From: an uncultured bacterium
GTDB lineage: Bacteria; Bacillota; Clostridia; Lachnospirales; Lachnospiraceae
NCBI GenBank assembly: GCA_947243845.1
Contig: CAMXIF010000003.1
Coordinates: 62,001-126,000, forward strand
DNA length: 64,000 nucleotides
Reading direction: 5' to 3'
Below, piece after piece: positions 63,122 through 64,000 of the stretch. Position 1 is the stretch's first letter, and each line of letters begins with the position of its first letter. A program made the translations under genes and the position numbers. The notes under the pieces were generated by a model. The model had not been told where the DNA came from and did no database searches. It was given only the letters and a program-made list of their open reading frames with translations.

Positions 63122-63348
63122 GGTCTCTCCCTCCATCACCGGGTATGGTGTTTTCAATTATGGTTTCTATAAGGAATTTGTTTTTTTAATCATACACCCT
63201 TTTACGGAAATAGAAAAGAGTTTAAAGGTGCAATTAATATCCCTTCCTTTTTGCTAAAGGAGAAAAAAGCACTGCCAGACATTTTCTTTTAGAACTTTAT
63301 CGCAAGGGCCGCAGTAGAAATTCTGATAAAAAGGAGTTTCAATACATG

Positions 63349-63392
63349 AATAAAATGCGGAGAACCTCCCAAACTCATCCGGTTCTCCGCAT
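63349..63392 (-). terminator. Intrinsic terminator after spoVT
   Basis: A perfect 12-bp stem ATGCGGAGAACC / GGTTCTCCGCAT with a 14-nt loop is followed on the minus strand by TTTTATT. It isolates spoVT from pncB. The 225 nt between it and pncB hold no gene; TATGAT on the minus strand near 63190 may be the pncB -10. Confidence 0.88.
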
Positions 63393-63405
63393 ATTCGTCT
63401 TTCCC

Positions 63406-63948
63406 TCACTGTTCCATCTGTCTTCCCAGAAATCCTGCCGCTGATTGAATCAGCTTCTGCTCCACCTCTCCCATCTTGGACTTGTGATCCGTCTCCAGCA
63501 GAATCACCGACCCGATCACGTCTCCTTCGCAAATAATGGGACTGATCGCCTCATGTTGAAACTCATCCGCATCGGTGCTGACCTGAATAAAATTCCGGTC
63601 GCCCTTTGCCGCCACCAGGCTTTCCCGGTGATTGATCTTTTCCTCCAGTTCCCTGCTGATGGATTTGCCCAGCAGATTCTTCATGCCGCCGGATACCGCG
63701 ATGAACTGATCCCTGTCAGAAATCATCGCAATATGTCCCGAAACCTGTGCCATACTCTCCGCATACTGTTTTGCGAAAGTGCCCATCTCGCCTATGGGAG
63801 AATATTTCTTAAGAATGATTTCCCCTTCCCTGTCGGTAAAAATTTCCAGCGGATCTGATTCCCTGATGCGGAGTGTCCTGCGAATCTCCTTTGGAATCAC
63901 GATTCGTCCCAGATCATCTATTCGTCTGACTATACCAGTTGCTTTCAT
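63406..63948 (-). CDS. spoVT: Stage V sporulation protein T
   Basis: SpoVT is an AbrB-type regulator of late forespore gene expression. ATG 63948 has GGAGG 9 nt upstream; 180 residues. Residues 1-50 are the swapped-hairpin DNA-binding domain (MKATGIVRRIDDLGRIVIPK). Residues 60-180 are the GAF-like domain (SGHIAMISDRDQFIAVSGG, then SPIICEGDVIGSVILLE). The length and N-terminus match the Bacillus protein closely. It is monocistronic. Confidence 0.96.
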   Translation of the reverse strand: MKATGIVRRIDDLGRIVIPKEIRRTLRIRESDPLEIFTDREGEIILKKYSPIGEMGTFAKQYAESMAQVSGHIAMISDRDQFIAVSGGMKNLLGKSISRELEEKINHRESLVAAKGDRNFIQVSTDADEFQHEAISPIICEGDVIGSVILLETDHKSKMGEVEQKLIQSAAGFLGRQMEQ

Positions 63949-64000
63949 ATTATATAACCTCCATCTGCCAATCATAATCGTAGTGTAGTTTTGCATTTTC

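Noticed and set aside
63346..63444. Plus-strand 32-codon frame with a good AAGGAG site
   Set aside because: It overlaps the spoVT terminator and coding strand in antisense, and its sequence is explained by the hairpin; no sign of coding constraint.
1..64000. tRNA or rRNA genes
   Set aside because: I noticed no cloverleaf with CCA-side consensus or rRNA-like sequence in the gaps; a covariance search could not be run.

Overview
The window looks like chromosome from a spore-forming, Gram-positive anaerobe of the Clostridia, most likely a Lachnospiraceae species. Pointers to this are sporulation genes (spoIID, a spoIIQ-type M23 protein, spoVT, a SPOCS/LysM protein), a class B sortase next to its substrate, AGGAGG-type ribosome binding sites, an isoleucine T-box, class 1B pyrD with pyrK, and a mix of carbohydrate enzymes. 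Genus cannot be fixed from sequence alone. I see no rRNA, tRNA, CRISPR array, prophage or insertion sequence.

Layout. 1-3.2 kb (minus): DUF1934, murI, a small membrane protein, a GntR regulator and ispE; an ispE promoter carries candidate GntR operators. 3.5-6.3 kb (plus): an unknown Ser/Thr-rich protein and a GH42 beta-galactosidase. 6.3-9 kb (minus): sortase B and a sortase substrate that is split by a frameshift. 9.2-12.7 kb: a membrane/spermidine-synthase-like fusion and a SPOCS-LysM protein. 12.9-15.7 kb (plus): a LytTR/GHKL two-component pair and a coiled-coil protein. 15.7-20 kb (minus): pyrD, pyrK, an Rpn-type nuclease and pyrC. 20-27.8 kb: PrcB-like lipoprotein, plsC, a GH9-fold lipoprotein that seems to lack catalytic residues, an amidohydrolase, the spoIID-spoIIQ pair and an RTX-associated calcium-binding-type protein. 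28-33.3 kb: aconitase-family hydratase, acyltransferase and an AT-rich multi-membrane protein. 33.4-42.5 kb (minus): glgP, a very large J-like/TPR protein, an HscC-type Hsp70 and hflX, probably a chaperone operon. 42.6-48.6 kb: a beta-propeller-like exported protein, ileS with T-box, degV. 48.7-53.8 kb: chemotaxis receptor, MFS transporter, a cell-wall amidase fused to a polysaccharide deacetylase. 53.9-57.5 kb: sugar kinase / LacI regulator / GH4 glycosidase. 57.5-61.6 kb: a four-gene two-component operon with two extracytoplasmic partners. 61.7-64 kb: pncB and spoVT.

Main items for a second look: the frameshifted surface protein; the J-like protein without HPD next to HscC; the GH9 pseudoenzyme candidate; an array of 11-bp helically phased repeats upstream of the amidase-deacetylase gene; a hairpin that buries the degV ribosome binding site; structured inverted repeats at 24.46 and 47.2 kb sharing a sequence; candidate sporulation promoters; and the GntR/ispE operator. 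No wholly new system is proven; these are readings from sequence alone, without alignments or searches.
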